Below, one piece after another: positions 1 through 10,329 of a stretch of DNA of 64,000 nt. This DNA is from Bettongia penicillata ogilbyi (lineage: Eukaryota; Chordata; Mammalia; Diprotodontia; Potoroidae). Where the stretch lies: positions 1 to 64,000 of the forward strand of contig JAJHZJ010000700.1 in the NCBI GenBank assembly GCA_023548195.1. Direction: 5' to 3'. A program made the translations under genes and the position numbers. Positions within the stretch are counted from its first letter, which is position 1, and each line of letters starts with the position of its first letter. The notes beneath the pieces were generated by a model that searched no databases, was not told the DNA's origin, and saw nothing but the letters and a program-made list of their open reading frames with translations.

Positions 1-350
1 CCTCAGTGCCAGAAAGGTATGGGGGCCATGCAAGCCTTGGTCTTGGCAGAAGCCAGGAGAATGTGGATGCTCTGTAGAAGTTTCCCTGAAGTGGATGCTT
101 GGGAACTTGTCTAACTCTTTATTGGACCTGAATTCCAATCTTTCTTTGCTTCCATTTTTTTCTTCATTGATCTCTGACCCACTGTCTTTCCAAGATGTGT
201 ATCTTCCCTCCATTATCTTACAAGTCCTCCTCTTTTCCCAGGAGTAAGTCATTACCCCTTTCCCCTCCTCCTGTCAATGGAAATTCCCATCACACTTTTC
301 TTTTGTCCCCAGCATGTGAATCTTCACCCTATTTCTACCTCTTAAAGTAT
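1..350 (+). pseudogene. PLA2G4C-like copy 0, tail of exon 2 and intron 2
   Basis: The window opens in the exon-2 end GCCAGAAAG|GTATGG, followed by intron-2 sequence nearly identical to 16472-16815 of copy 3. The exon body lies outside the window. The next exon (lipase) is missing because an L1/HAL1 element occupies its place. Confidence 0.75.
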
Positions 351-2400
351 AACTTCTTCTTTTCCTTTTTTAAATATATTTTTTTATTAAAAAGTTAAAA
401 ATATGTAATGTATTTATTTTTCAGTTTTAAGCATTCTCTTCCACAAGAATTTGAATTTAAACATTTCTCCACACCTCTCCCCACCCCTTACCCCACGACT
501 GTATACATCCATACATTCCTTCAGTCTGTCCTCCTTTCTAGTACCCCGCTCCCTTCTTCCCTCCCCTCCCCTTTATTTTCCTGTAGGGCTAAATAGATTT
601 ATATACCTCATTTCCAGTACACGTTATTTCTCAATTGCATTTAAAACAATTTTTAATATTCATTTTTTAAAGTTTTGAGTTCCAAATTCCCTCTCTTCTT
701 CCCTCCTCACCCACCCTCATTGAGAAAAAAAATTCACTATAGGTCATATATATGTAGCCATGCCAAACATTTCCATAACAGTTATGTTGTGGAAAACTAA
801 CCACTTTTCCCTATGTCCTATCCTGCCCTCCATTCATTCAGTCCTCCCCTTTGATCTCTCCTCCCTCAATAGTGTTTTCTTCTTATCATCCTTTTCCCCA
901 GTTTGATGTCCTCTTCTATTACCTTACCTCTCCTATTGCCTTCCCCTCTGCCTTTCTACAGGGTAAAATAGATTTCCATATCCAATTAATTGAGTGTGTG
1001 TTATTCTTGCCTTAAGGCAAATCCCCATGGGAGTAAGGCCACTTATTCCCTTTCATTCTCCTGCCTCTTCCCCTTACAATGTAAAAACTCTTTCTTGCCT
1101 CTTTTATGTGAGATGGTTTGTTACATTCTATCTCTCTGTTTCTCTTCCTCCTAGTACATTCCACTCAAATATTAATTTTTTGTTTTTTAGGTATTCTTCT
1201 TTCAAAATTCAGCTCACCTTGTGCCCTACTCTGTGTACATATCTATCTATATATATGTATATATGTATCTTTATATATACACACACCCATGTACATAAAC
1301 ATTCTTACACATGTATAACACACAGATATGTACTCATATGCACATACACACATATATATGTACATACATTATGTGTACAGACATACATCCATATATATGT
1401 AACTACCCTAATACTGAAAAAAATATCATCTTTTCATGTTGGAATGTAAACAGTTCAACTTTAAGAAGCTCCTTATGGCTTCTTTTTCCTGTTTACCTTT
1501 TCATGCTTCTCTTGATTCTTGTATTTGAAAGTCAAATTTTCTAATTCAGCTCTGGTATTTTCAGCAAGAATACTCAAAAATCCTCCATTTCATTGAAATT
1601 CCATTTTCTTTTTTCTCCTCTTATTATACTCTTGATTCTTTGGTTTTTGATTCTATCTCCTTTGATCTCTGGAACATCATGTTTCCAAACCCTTTGATTC
1701 CTTAGTTTAGAAGCTGCTAAATTCTGTGTTATCCTGCTTGTATTTCCACAGTGCTGGAATTGTTTCTCTCTAGCTCCAATATTTTGCCCTTGACCTGTGA
1801 ACTCCGGAATTTGGACTACAATATTCCTAGGAGTTTTCCTTTTGGTGTCTCTTTCAATAGGCAATTGGTGAATTATTTCCCTTTCTATTTTACAACGTGG
1901 TTCTAGAATATCAGGGTAGTTTCCTTGAAAATTTCTTGGAAATTTATTTCTAGGCTCCATTTGATCAAATTTTTCAGGTATACCAATAATTTTAAGATTG
2001 TGTTCCCAGCTTTTATTTTTCAAGTCAGTTGGTTTTTCAATGAGTTAGCACACATTGTTTTCTATTTTTTTGTTTTTTTTTTTTATAATTTCTCAATTTC
2101 TTATGAAGTCATTAGCTTCCATCTGTTCCACTTTAATTTTAAATTACTCTTTTCTTTAGTGAGGTTTTGGACCTCCTTTTCCATTTGGCTAATTTTGCTT
2201 TTGAAGGTATTTTTCTTCTCATTGGCTTTTTGGATCTCTTTTGCCATTTAGATTATCTTTTTGGTTCTCCTTTACCAATCTCTTGATTCGTTTTTCGTGA
2301 TTCCCTTGCATCACTCTCATTTCTCTTTCCAGTTTTTTCTCCACCTCTTTTACTTGATTTTCAAAATCCTTTTTACTTTTCCACGGATTGAGACCATTGC
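350..2400 (-). mobile_element. L1/HAL1-type element, 5'-truncated, minus strand
   Basis: On the minus strand an ORF1 remnant at 1574-2023 contains NLKIIGIPE, RKTPRNIV, KQFQHCGNT and RITQNLAASKLR, the L1 ORF1p RNA-binding and C-terminal blocks. It is interrupted by stops. A purine-rich 3' UTR follows directly (read 1570 down to 350) with no ORF2, as in half-L1 elements. Homology to the ORF1 coiled-coil part runs to about 2399, where it stops. The same element is at 16830-18885, so the insertion predates the tandem duplication. Confidence 0.85.
1225..1402. repeat. TA/CA-rich simple repeat in the HAL1 3' UTR
   Basis: Imperfect TATATG/CACATA runs. The matching stretch in the duplicate element is 17680-17855, with different repeat lengths, as expected for an unstable tract. 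Confidence 0.7.
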
Positions 2401-3715
2401 AAATTTTTTGATGTTTTCGATGTTGCTGTCTCTGACAAGGGAATCCAGAACTCCATTGTTAGGAAGGGGACCTGGGTTCACAGCCAGGTTCTATACTTCA
2501 CAAAATTCCACTCCACATCCCTTGGTGTCTCCTCAACATACTTGTTCCATGCATAACGTGGATTCCACCACCCAGCTGCTATTGAGAGTTCCTGTGAGGA
2601 CACAATGAATGACAAATAATGGCGAAATTGTAAAGAGTTTGGGAGGAATAATGAGCTTTGTAGAGGACAAAGCAGAGTTATACTCTAAAGCACTTTGGGG
2701 ACCACTCAGCTGTGTAAATATAGCGTTGGGCCGAGAGTTAGTGGGTTTTCAGAGTGCATAATTTGAGGTCAATAAATGTTTTAAAATTTCTTTAAAAAGA
2801 GTTTGAATGGAATTTGACCCATCATGTGAAAGAAATGGAATAAGGGCAGGAATTTGAATTTATATACTCCCTACTATGAGCCAGGCATTTATTTAGAGAT
2901 TTTCACAAACATTATCTCCCTACTATCTGATTCTTCAAGTAGTGTAAGCTACTCAAATAACATATCCATTTCAGAAATTTGGTTCATCTCAAGTAACCAG
3001 TTATCACTGGGCTCTTTTGGTCTCCTCTTTGTGGCAAGTATTCCACCTCATTTCTGAGAAATCGTGATCATCACAGTCATGTCTTGACTTTTGCCATTTC
3101 TCATTTTTCAGAGTCAACAAATTCTTTATTTTACTGAATCTCTTGGAAAGGCAAATAGTGCTTTCTTATCTTTGGACTTTGTTTTAATTGGGTTTGTAAG
3201 TGTGGCAAGTCTACTAAATCAACCATAGAATAAGCAATTAATTCCATGGTAGAGGCATGACTGGGCTCAAATGTCCAATTCCAAACTCTTGCTAGTATAT
3301 ACAAGTCTCATAGGGAGTGACCAATGTCTCTTCAATCAATCTGAGATATACTTCTGGTGCAGACTTTTTGCACTTAGTATAAAGACTTTGATTCTTTATT
3401 TTTACCTGGTTAAGGTAATAAGAGATCAGTGAGTTGGTGTGACTGGTCCATTGCTTCCCCATCCAACACAATCAATAGCTATTAATTTTTGTTCTTGTTT
3501 ACACCAGTTTTTTTTTCTCTTATCTGTGAGACAGTTTCTTTGTGATGTCCTGTACTTGCCTTCCATCTGTCTTCTTGAAGGCAGTGTTCATGACTGACAG
3601 AAATGAAACTCTGAATCCACATCATTCTCCATAAAAGTCTGAATGAATCCTCTCTGATTTCTAGGAGCTTGAAAGGAGGCCACTGTATCCAGTTATGTTG
3701 CACATTCCCAGTTTT
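2401..3715 (+). other. remnant of intron 3 sequence of copy 0
   Basis: From 2410 (GATGTTGCTGTCTCTG) the sequence matches that just after the lipase exon in the other copies: a CAGCTCCACTGGGAAGAAGG-like block, then the ACACAATGAATGACAAA block. It is also near-identical to 18905-20220. No coding potential. Confidence 0.65.
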
Positions 3716-3724
3716 ACATCAGGG

Positions 3725-3962
3725 AACATTGTTGTTCAGTGATATCCAAGTCTCTGTTACCTCATTTGGGATTTTCTTGGCAAAGATATTGAAAGGACTT
3801 GCCAGTTGGTTCTCCAACTCATTTTACAGTTAAAGAACTGAGGTAAAAAAGATTAAGGGACTTGTCCATGGTGAAACAAGCAGTAAGGGTCTGAGGCCAG
3901 ATTTGAATTGAGGAAAATGAGTCTGGGCTCAGTAATATATCCATTGTGCTACCTAGCTGCCT
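3725..3962 (-). repeat. tRNA-derived MIR/THER-like SINE
   Basis: A TTGTTGTTCAGTGATATCCA head, the CTCATTTTACAGTTAAAGAAC core and a GTGCTACCTAGCTGCC end are typical of marsupial MIR-like SINEs read from the 3' end. The duplicate is at 20230-20505. Confidence 0.7.
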
Positions 3963-4460
3963 TTGGCAAAGTGGGCCTCTCCAAATGAGTGATTAGGGGG
4001 TATATCAGCACACTCATTGGGGAAGGGAAAAGGAGAAAATCCACTCATAAGAATTTATTGTTCAAATGAGATTTATTCGGGCATGGTCTAAAAAGCTTAC
4101 CAAGGTCTCAGCAGGGCTGGAGAAATTAGGCCAGGCTGATAGGGTCCTTCAAGTCCGTATCCAGAAAGAGGTGGAATAAATTAGACCTCTGAGGATGCCT
4201 GCCCAACTTGTCACTTTTGTGTGTGAAATGTCTCATATCTGACATTTTTCGGAATGCTGTGTCACCTTTGGAGGGTTCCTGGTTTGTGATTCATGGGGAA
4301 AAAGGTGTTACCTGTCAGCTCTCTTTGCCAACCTCCTATGGTTTTTAAGCATGTTGTTGAGTTGATGGGACAAAGAAGGGAGGAGAAGCTGGGAAAGTGT
4401 CTGACTCATTTCTTGACTAATTTATCTTGTGTCTTTATCTTGAGATAAGATATGGTTTTT
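3963..4460. other. non-coding duplicated sequence
   Basis: No gene seen. It matches 20500-21000 of the second tandem unit throughout. Confidence 0.6.
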
Positions 4461-4898
4461 TGTTAGGGTGTCCAAGCCGTGCCCTCAGAGCCACAGGCCT
4501 TATCTCACCAGCAGTGCCTGTTGGCCTTGGTGGAGTGAGCTGTAAGTAATGACTGAGGCAGGAGACAAGATAGTGAGCCAACTCCATTTATTGTAACAGC
4601 AAGCAGTGCTTTTATCTCTTTCCCTACTCCAGAGCCCTTAGTGGACCCATCAGCTAATAGTTTGCCCTAATAAGGAAATCCCTATACTTTGTACCAGGAC
4701 TGCCATGTAGCCCCTAGTGCAAAACATCTTGAGCCTTCTTTGTTCTCCCAAAGTCCAGGAAATAGCCTTGAGCAAACAGGGGTGGAACCCTTCCTCCCAG
4801 TGCCATCTTGTTCATGCCATACCAGTCTCCCCTCAGTTTACCTGAGTCATGACTAGTGAACGCCATCCAGGAGGCTGGGGGTTGGCAATTCCCTTATA
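4461..4898 (-). mobile_element. solo-LTR-like insertion with 6-bp target duplication
   Basis: A 438-bp block flanked by GTTTTT on both sides (4455-4460 and 4899-4904). The duplicate unit has the empty site (GATATGGTTTTTCAAGACC at about 20992). On the minus strand a GATAAAAG box is followed about 20 bp later by AATAAA, as in a retroviral LTR, and that strand ends CCTAACA. No internal viral genes are present. A 6-bp duplication would fit a class II element. The LTR identity is inference; the insertion itself is seen directly. Confidence 0.6.
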
Positions 4899-5079
4899 GT
4901 TTTTCAATGCCCTGAAGGATTTCTGAGGAAATCTGTCCTGGAAAAATTGTCAGATCATAAAAAGGACAAACATGTCAATCAGCCCCAATTTTCTGATTAA
5001 ACTCAACCCTCCCAGAGAAGTTTTCAGATTACAAAGTGAACTGGTTTGCTTTCCTAGATAAAGGCTGTTAGGATCATAA

Positions 5080-5245
5080 ACTGAGAAATAGATGATAATT
5101 TAGAGGCCTTGTATCCAGTTCTATCCTTTGATGGATGAAGGAAATAATGCAGAGGAGTGAAGTGATTTGACCAGTGTCATATAGTGAGTATCTGGAGTAG
5201 TATTTGGATTCAGATCTCCCAGACTGCAGCATCAGAGAGCAAAGA
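5080..5245 (+). repeat. MIR-like SINE upstream of copy 1
   Basis: ATCATAAACTGAGAAATAGA…AAGTGATTTGACCAGTGTCATATAG resembles the MIR core (…agtgacttgcccaaggtcacacag…). Equivalent copies lie at 15118-15275 and 21165-21315 upstream of copies 3 and 4, so it belongs to the ancestral unit. Confidence 0.6.
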
Positions 5246-5553
5246 AGTTTCTGTTTCATATTTGGAAGCGTATAGAACAACGTCTTTCACACATGATCTG
5301 GTTCAATGTTAGATGGGTGAAATTTCCATGTGAAAAATGAAACCTCAAAATATGTCTGAAGGGAAAAGAGGTGTTTGGGATGTGTTTACTTCCCATGGAT
5401 TTTCACTCTTTCCATATATGGGGCAAGAAACTCTTTCAGATTTTGAGAGGAAAGTTTAGTAGAGAAAATGCCCTTCAGTTTGCCTTCTTTTTAATTCTGG
5501 GTGTCCTAGACCATGGATAAAGGTGAAGCTGATTTATATTTGGCACATAATTT

Positions 5554-7061
5554 CTGCTTTTAAAAGTTTGAGAGGTAGGAGAGGAAGGGGAAGTGAGAAG
5601 CAGAGACAGAAAGAAGTGCAGACACAGACACAGACACAGAAGCAGACAGAGATAGATGTGGTGGAGAGTTCTGTTTTCCTCTCCACCCCGGCCCCCATTT
5701 TTTCTCACTGAAGTCATCCTGTGATCAATGGAGGTGTAAGGTCAGCTGGCATGGCTATACCGCAGGGACTGTCCTAATTTCTGGGTCTACTTTGTGTGTT
5801 TCAGTTAACTTGATGTGTGGGATTGAAATGAGCACTGTGGGGCCAAGGAGTGATAATTGAGATGAAGTGATTGGAGATGTGAAATTGATCTATGAGGAGA
5901 TTGGCCTGTCAGGAAGAGGGTTTTCATGATTTCCTCTATGTGGACATTGGTGAAGTTGAGTGGTGTGGGGAATGAGAGTCATTCTTACTGGATGGCCTTT
6001 ATAAAGGGATTCTATCAGCCTCTGTCTTTGGAAGCAAGTTGCCTGCAGGGCCAAGAGTCACCCTAGCCCGTGTGATGAAAGGTGAGAGGGGCATCCCAGG
6101 CATGTGTGATACCTGACTTGATATGGAGGTGGTTTGGTAAAAAGCAGAGATGGCTTAGGGTGAGGTAAGTCTGTGGGTTGCAGATTGAGAGCCAGGGCTA
6201 AAAAGTGAGATTAGGGGTTTCATCCTGATGGTGGGAAAAAATTCCTGGGATGAATTCAACACAGACTGGTCAACCCAGGGTGACAGGTTTTAATCGAAGA
6301 GTTGTCTGTAAGAAGGTTCTTATTACTCTGGGCAGTTCTGATATCAGGATCGATTTTGGAATCTCAAGATGAGGAGAAGGCAGAAGTGAAAATTTGAAGG
6401 CATCATGTCTTGAAAGCCCTGAAGAATTTGGACCTCAATGCCAAAGAGTATGGGGCCATGGAGGCCCAGGTCTGGGCAGAAGCCAGGAGCATCTGGATGC
6501 TCTGCAGAGATTTCCCTGAAGTGCATGCTTGGGACTTGCCTGACTTTATTGGATTCATTTCCAGTCTTTCCTTTCTTCCATTTCTTGCTGTACTAATCTC
6601 TGACCCACTGTCATTCCAGGGTATGGACCCTGGTACCTTCCAGCCTGGCACATTTATAGGTCCTCCTCTTTCCCAGGAGTAAGTCAGTAACCCTTTTCCC
6701 CCTCCTTTAAATGGGAATTCCATCCCTTTTTCTTCTTTTTTCCCCTCAAGTTATGAATCTTCAACCTCTTCATATATCCTAGAGTATAAATTCCTCTATA
6801 CATTACCCAAATGTGAAGCCTACCTACCTTTGCTTTCCCCTGATGTAACATTTCCCTCTCCCACCTTCCTTCTTAGATATGAACCCTAGGAAGCTACTTT
6901 CACCCATCTTTCTCCTGTGCCTAGGTCCCTGTGGTTTCTGTTCTAATCTCCAGTGGGGTTCTGGGGACTATCACAGCCTGCCAAGGTGTTCTTAGTGAAA
7001 TGAACCTTGTGGGGTTCCTGAACCTGGTCACATGTATTGCAGGGGTGTCTGACTCCACCTG
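5554..7061 (+). pseudogene. PLA2G4C-like copy 1 (exons 1-3)
   Basis: Exon 1 (6035-6081), exon 2 (6336-6447) and exon 3 (6925-7061) align with the intact gene and keep AG/GT borders. Exon 2 has an extra A giving ISR then TGA. Exon 3 keeps 137 nt and an open frame, but the active site is ruined. The glycine loop SGGGLR reads SSGVLG, so the oxyanion-loop Arg is lost. The nucleophile elbow GVSGS reads GVSDS. Exon 4 is absent: just past the exon 3 donor the sequence jumps by deletion. Non-functional as a lipase. Confidence 0.88.
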
Positions 7062-7753
7062 GTAAGAATCTGTCAGTGTGTATGTTGTCTGTGGGCGAGG
7101 AGTCCACAGCTCACTGGTGGAAAGGGCACCTGGGTTCACAGTCAGGCTCTATACTTCACAAAATCCCACTGCACATCCCTTGCTGTCTCCTCATCACACT
7201 TGTTCCATGCAAATACTGCCTTCTTATCTTTGGACTTTGGTTTAATTGGGTTTGTAAGTGTGGCAAGTCTACTAAATGAACCATAGAACAAGCAATTAAT
7301 TCCACGGTAGAGGCATGGCCTGGACTCAGATGCCCAATTCCAAACTCTTGCTAGTATATACAAGTCCCATAGGGAGTGGCCAATGTCTCCTCAATCAATC
7401 TGAGATATCCTCCTGGTGCAGACTTTTTGCACTTAGTATAAAGACTTTGATTCTTTTTTTTTCACCTGGTTAAGGTAAGAAGGGATCAGTGAGTTGGTGT
7501 GACTGGTCCATTGCTACTCCTCTCCTACTCTTCATAGGCATTAATTTTGTCTCTTGTTTACACCAGCTTTTTCTTATCTGTGAGACAGTTTCATGTTTCT
7601 TTGTGATGTCCAGGATTTACCTTTGATCTGTCTCCTTACAGGCAGTGTTCATGACTTACAGAAATGAAACTCTTAATCCAGATCATTCTCCACAAAAGTT
7701 TGAACGAATCCTCTCTGATTTCTAGGATATTGAAGGGAAGCCACTGAATCCAG
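7062..7753 (+). other. fused intron sequence between copies 1 and 2
   Basis: 7062-7192 follows the post-exon-3 block. After CTTGTTCCATGCA it jumps to sequence equivalent to 3152-3690 (AATAGTGC/AATACTGCCTTCTTATC…), a deletion of about 600 bp. That ends at ATCCAGTT where copy 2 exon 1 begins. No gene. Confidence 0.65.
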
Positions 7754-9706
7754 TTGCCTGCAGTGCCATGTGATGAAAGGTGAGTGGAGCATCCCAGGCA
7801 CATGTGACACCTGAGTTTATATGGGAGTGGTTTGGTAGAAAGGAGAGATGCTTTGGGGTCAGCTAAGTTTGTGGGAGGAAGATTGAGAGCCTGGACTAAA
7901 AGCTGAGGTTAGGGATTTCTTTCTGCTGGTAGGAAGAATTCAACACTGGCCAATCAACTCAGGGTGATGGGTTTGAGCCAAAGGAACTGTCTGTAACAAG
8001 CTTCTTATTATTCTGGGCAGTTGTGACATCAGGATCCATTTTGGAATCTCAAGATGAGGAGAAGGTAGAAATGAAAAAGGGAGGGAGGGAGGTCTTGATA
8101 ACCCTGAAGAATGCGGGTCTCAATGCCAAAAAGTATGGGGCCATGGAGGCCCAGGTCTGGGCAGAAGGCAGGAGTAGTGGATGCTCTGCAGAAATTTCCC
8201 TGAAGTGGATGCTTGGGACTTGCCTGAGTCTTTAGTGGACTCAATTCCAGTCTTTCCTTCCTTCTTTTTCTTGCTTTACTGATCTCTGACCCACTGTCTT
8301 TGCAGGGTGTGGAGCCTGTTCTCTTCCTGCCTGGTACCTTTATAGTTCCTCCTCTTTCACAGGAGTAAGTCGTTAACACTTTTCCCCCTCCTTTCAATGG
8401 GGATTCCACCCCTCTTTCTTTGTTTCCCCTCAGAGTGTGAATCGTCAACCTCTTCATACACCCTAGAGTATAAATTTCTCTATACCTTACCCAAATGTGA
8501 AGCCTACCTACCTTTGCTTTCCCCTGATGTAACATTTCCCTCTCTTACATCCCATCTCATGTATGAACCCTGGTAAACTACTTTCACTTCTCTCTCTCCT
8601 GTGCATAGGTCCCTGTGGTTTCTGTGCTGGTCTCTGGTGGGGATCCAAGGGCTGCTACAACCTGCCAAGGTGTTCTTAATAAAGTGAACCTCCCTTGTGT
8701 GTCTCCTGGTCATGGTCACATACATTGCAGGGGTGTCTGGCTCCAGCTGGGGACAACTTGTCATTATGTAGGTTGTCTGTGGGCAGAGAATCCAGAGGTC
8801 TAGTGGGAAGAAGGGGACCTGGGTTCACAGCCAGACTTCATACTCCACAAACTCCCACTCCACAAGTCCCCTGCTGCCTCCTGATCACACTTCCTCCATG
8901 CATAATGTTGAGTGTACCTTCCAGTTGATACCGAAAGAGTTCTTTTTAGTACATAGTGAATGACAAAAACTTGTTGAAATTGTAAAGGGTTTCAGAGGAA
9001 GAAAGGGCCTTGTTAGATGACAAAGCAGTTATACTAAATAGCACCTTGGAGACCAACCAGTTGTGTAAATAGAACATTGGGCTGATAGCCAATCGATTTT
9101 CAGAGTGAAATGCCATCCAGGCCTTGGTGAAGTTCTAAGCACTTGGAAACCATGATCAAAAGGAGGAAGGAAGCAAGCACTTCTCGAGCAGCTGTTATGT
9201 GCCAGGCAGTGCATGAAGTCATTTGTGCTGAGCAACAAAAACTGTTTTCTTGTATCCTCACAGCAACCCTGGGCACATAGGTACTATTATTCCCATTTTA
9301 TAGTAGAAGACACTGAGGTAGGCAGAGGTGATATTCCTTGTCCAGGGTCCGATGACCATGAATTATCTGAGGCCATATTTGAACTGGGATCTTCTTGACT
9401 CCATGACTGATCTTATCTACACTGAGGTGTCCCCTAGTTTCCTAATTGCTTTGTAACTGGTCAGATCTTTCTCCATCTAGGCATAGGATATTTTTCTCAC
9501 CCTTAGGTGCATGTCTCACCCCTACACCCAGAGTGATGGGTGGAGAGGCCCGGATAAGGTAGAAATGGAAGTCAGCAGGTGGCTCAAGGAAGATTTCTGG
9601 GATTCCTTTGTTGTCCTCAATGGACTCTGTCTGGGCTGCCCAGAGGGCTGCCTATTCTCTCACTGACTTCAGGTCTTGTTCCTTTGTCTTCTACCTTACA
9701 AAAGAA
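7754..9706 (+). pseudogene. PLA2G4C-like copy 2 (exons 1-4, broken)
   Basis: Exon 1 is cut at both ends of its middle (7754-7779, TTGCCTGCAGTGCC joined to ATGTGATGAAAG). Exon 2 (8021-8132) has the same extra A and TGA as copy 1. Exon 3 (8609-8749) is 141 nt, a net +4 shift after the SGG loop, and its donor GTAAG is changed to GGGAC. Exon 4 (9507-9706) is 200 nt, out of frame before the SLTDF block. Multiple independent lesions make this a clear pseudogene. A further candidate exon lies at 12680-12742. Confidence 0.9.
9140..9440 (+). repeat. MIR-like SINE in intron 3 of copy 2
   Basis: Contains TATGTGCCAGGCAGTGCATG, TCCTCACAGCAACCCTGGG and ATTCCCATTTTATAG, the MIR landmarks. The same insertion lies in intron 3 of copy 4 (23505-23800) and of the intact gene (35830-36100), so it predates the duplications. 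Confidence 0.8.
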
Positions 9707-10329
9707 GTAAGCTCTCCATCAGAACCCAGGAGAGCTGGGAGCAGGCAGAGGTTTCATCTCAAGGTAAAGGTGTTCCCATTCTATCCCCCTATTTCAGTGG
9801 CTGCCCCAGGTTAGGCTTCCAGCTCCTTAGTCAATCAGCTAGCGCGTATTAAGTCCCTACTGTGTGTCAGATTCTGTGCCAAGTGCTAAGGATCTGCTTG
9901 GTGACATCATGTTAACTTTGTGGTGTTGAGGCAGGGAGCATCCCTTCCAATATAACCTTAGTCAATAGAGGCATAGGGTTACAGTCAGGAAACCTGGTTT
10001 CAAATCCTTTATTGATTCTCTCTGTGACTCAACTACCCAGGTTAGTTAAACTCTCAAAGAGGCTGAAGAGCCAGACCTTCCAATGTGGAGAGAAAAAAAG
10101 AGTTGAATAAAGAAACCAATGTGGATGTGGAAGGAACCCTAGAGTCAAGGTAGACTTTGAAAGGGTATGTCCAGATGATAGGAGGAAGGAAAAGCACAGA
10201 TAATAGAATGAGTGTAAAAGGGTAGCATGACCAGTAAGAGGAGTTTAAGGTGTGCTGAAGCCAATCAAGTGATGTTACCCTTGGGAATTTCAGGACAGCA
10301 GAAAGTGCTTTTCAGGTGTGCTTCTGGGC
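9707..10329 (+). other. intron 4-type sequence of copy 2
   Basis: Non-coding. It matches 24058-24680 after exon 4 of copy 4. The first ~150 bp also match the intact gene after 36362. Confidence 0.6.

Noticed and set aside
994..1449. 151-aa + strand open frame rich in Ile, His and Tyr
   Set aside because: It is antisense to the HAL1 3' UTR and runs through a TA/CA simple repeat.
5475..5717. Small open frames on both strands rich in L/S or Q/T
   Set aside because: Produced by an ACACAG repeat; not conserved as a frame in copies 3 and 4.
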